This document shows, in pieces, positions 63,453-64,000 of a DNA stretch of 64,000 nt (position 1 is its first letter; each line of letters starts with the position of its first letter). The position numbers were made by a program, and so were the translations under genes. This stretch comes from Phosphoribacter sp037046615 (GTDB lineage: Bacteria > Actinomycetota > Actinomycetes > Actinomycetales > Dermatophilaceae), in the NCBI GenBank assembly GCA_037046615.1, contig JBAOHD010000014.1, forward strand, positions 62,001 to 126,000, written 5' to 3'. Below the pieces are notes generated by a model. It saw nothing but the letters and a program-made list of their open reading frames with translations. It made no database searches and had not been told where the DNA came from.

Positions 63453-64000
63453 ATGAGCATGTCGAGCATCACTGGTCCCGCGCGCCCCGGGTTGACGGTC
63501 GACCCGCAGTGGTTTCGGACCGCGGTGTTCTACGAGGTCCTCGTGCGGGCGTTCGCCGACTCCACCGGGTCGGGTTCGGGTGACTTCCGAGGGCTGATCG
63601 GCAAGCTCGACTACCTCCAGTGGCTCGGCGTCGACTGCATCTGGGTGCCGCCCTTCTACGCCTCGCCGCTGCGCGATGGCGGATACGACATCGCCGACTA
63701 TCGCTCGGTCCTGCCGGAATTCGGCAGCGTCGCCGATTTCCGTGACCTGCTGAGCGAGGCGCACGCGCGCGGCATCCGGGTCATCACCGACTTCGTCATG
63801 AACCACACGAGCGATGCGCACCCGTGGTTCGAGGCGAGCCGGAGCGATCCGAGCGGGCCCTATGGCGACTACTACGTGTGGTCGGATACCGACGCGAAGT
63901 ATGCCGGGACCCGCATCATCTTCGTCGACACCGAAGACTCCAACTGGAGCTTCGACCCGGTGCGCAAGCAGTACTTCTGGCACCGGTTCTTCTCCCACCA
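63453..64000 (+). CDS. treS: Trehalose synthase/amylase TreS, N-terminal part (runs off the window)
   Basis: An open frame from ATG 63453 (GGAAG Shine-Dalgarno) to the window end, at least 182 residues: WFRTAVFYEVLVRAFADSTG, LQWLGVDCIWVPPFYASPL, DFVMNHTSDAHPWF. Typical TreS N-terminus; it interconverts trehalose and maltose, feeding the GlgE pathway. Confidence 0.92.
   Translation, partial: MSMSSITGPARPGLTVDPQWFRTAVFYEVLVRAFADSTGSGSGDFRGLIGKLDYLQWLGVDCIWVPPFYASPLRDGGYDIADYRSVLPEFGSVADFRDLLSEAHARGIRVITDFVMNHTSDAHPWFEASRSDPSGPYGDYYVWSDTDAKYAGTRIIFVDTEDSNWSFDPVRKQYFWHRFFSH

Larger units (their letters stand above)
756..63906. repeat. Iterated octamer GTATGCCG/CGGCATAC across the window
   Basis: About 37 copies in each orientation (counted by eye; first 756-763, last 63899-63906), spaced about 0.9 kb on average, in genes of both strands and in gaps. 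Detailed in the findings. Confidence 0.85.

Noticed and set aside
756..63906. GTATGCCG as a KOPS-like chromosome-polarity signal
   Set aside because: Copies are equal in both orientations over 64 kb with no switch point, unlike the strong strand bias of KOPS.

Overview
The window is high-GC DNA with GTG starts, ATGA/GTGA gene overlaps and several leaderless-looking promoters. It is a chromosomal segment of an actinobacterium, most likely Micrococcales of the Intrasporangiaceae/Dermatophilaceae type (inference from gene content, not a search). From memory, the order hupB-leuD-leuC-iclR-gltX-FAH, leuB-serA, ilvC-ilvN-ilvB, gatB-gatA-gatC, ligA, mnmA, iscS, etfA-etfB follows the Mycobacterium tuberculosis backbone (about Rv2986c to Rv3029c), with local insertions.

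Layout. 0-9 kb: plsC, hupB, leuCD with the divergent IclR regulator, tRNA-Glu, tRNA-Gln, gltX, a FAH-family protein and a secreted SGNH hydrolase. 9-18 kb: citramalate synthase with a leader-peptide attenuator, a glnA4-like gamma-glutamylation catabolic cluster, and ilvE. 18-26.6 kb: M23 peptidase, leuB, serA and the ilvBNC operon with its own leader. 26.7-33.8 kb: a transporter/PLP-lyase pair and a two-component system next to a DUF4956-VTC polyphosphate module. 33.8-41.7 kb: ilvD and gatCAB. 41.8-46.4 kb: an island on the opposite strand carrying a CpnT-like TNT toxin and a degenerate TNT paralogue. 46.4-58.9 kb: ligA, an L,D-transpeptidase, mnmA-iscS, etfBA and beta-oxidation genes. 58.9-64 kb: glgX, glgE and the start of treS.

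How the genes fit together. cimA, leuCD, leuB, ilvBN, ilvC, ilvD and ilvE together give a complete threonine-independent isoleucine route plus valine synthesis; only leuA of the leucine branch is missing. gltX, tRNA-Gln and GatCAB form the indirect Gln-tRNA route. glgE and treS belong to the GlgE alpha-glucan/trehalose pathway.

The two most unusual signals are: (1) an octamer, GTATGCCG, present about 74 times in both orientations, roughly 30 times more often than base composition predicts, in all reading phases and twice as inverted pairs forming terminator-like hairpins; (2) the TNT toxin island. Many conserved genes are interrupted by single-base shifts, densest in ilvB-ilvN-ilvC. This looks like sequencing error rather than gene decay, so product lengths there are approximate.
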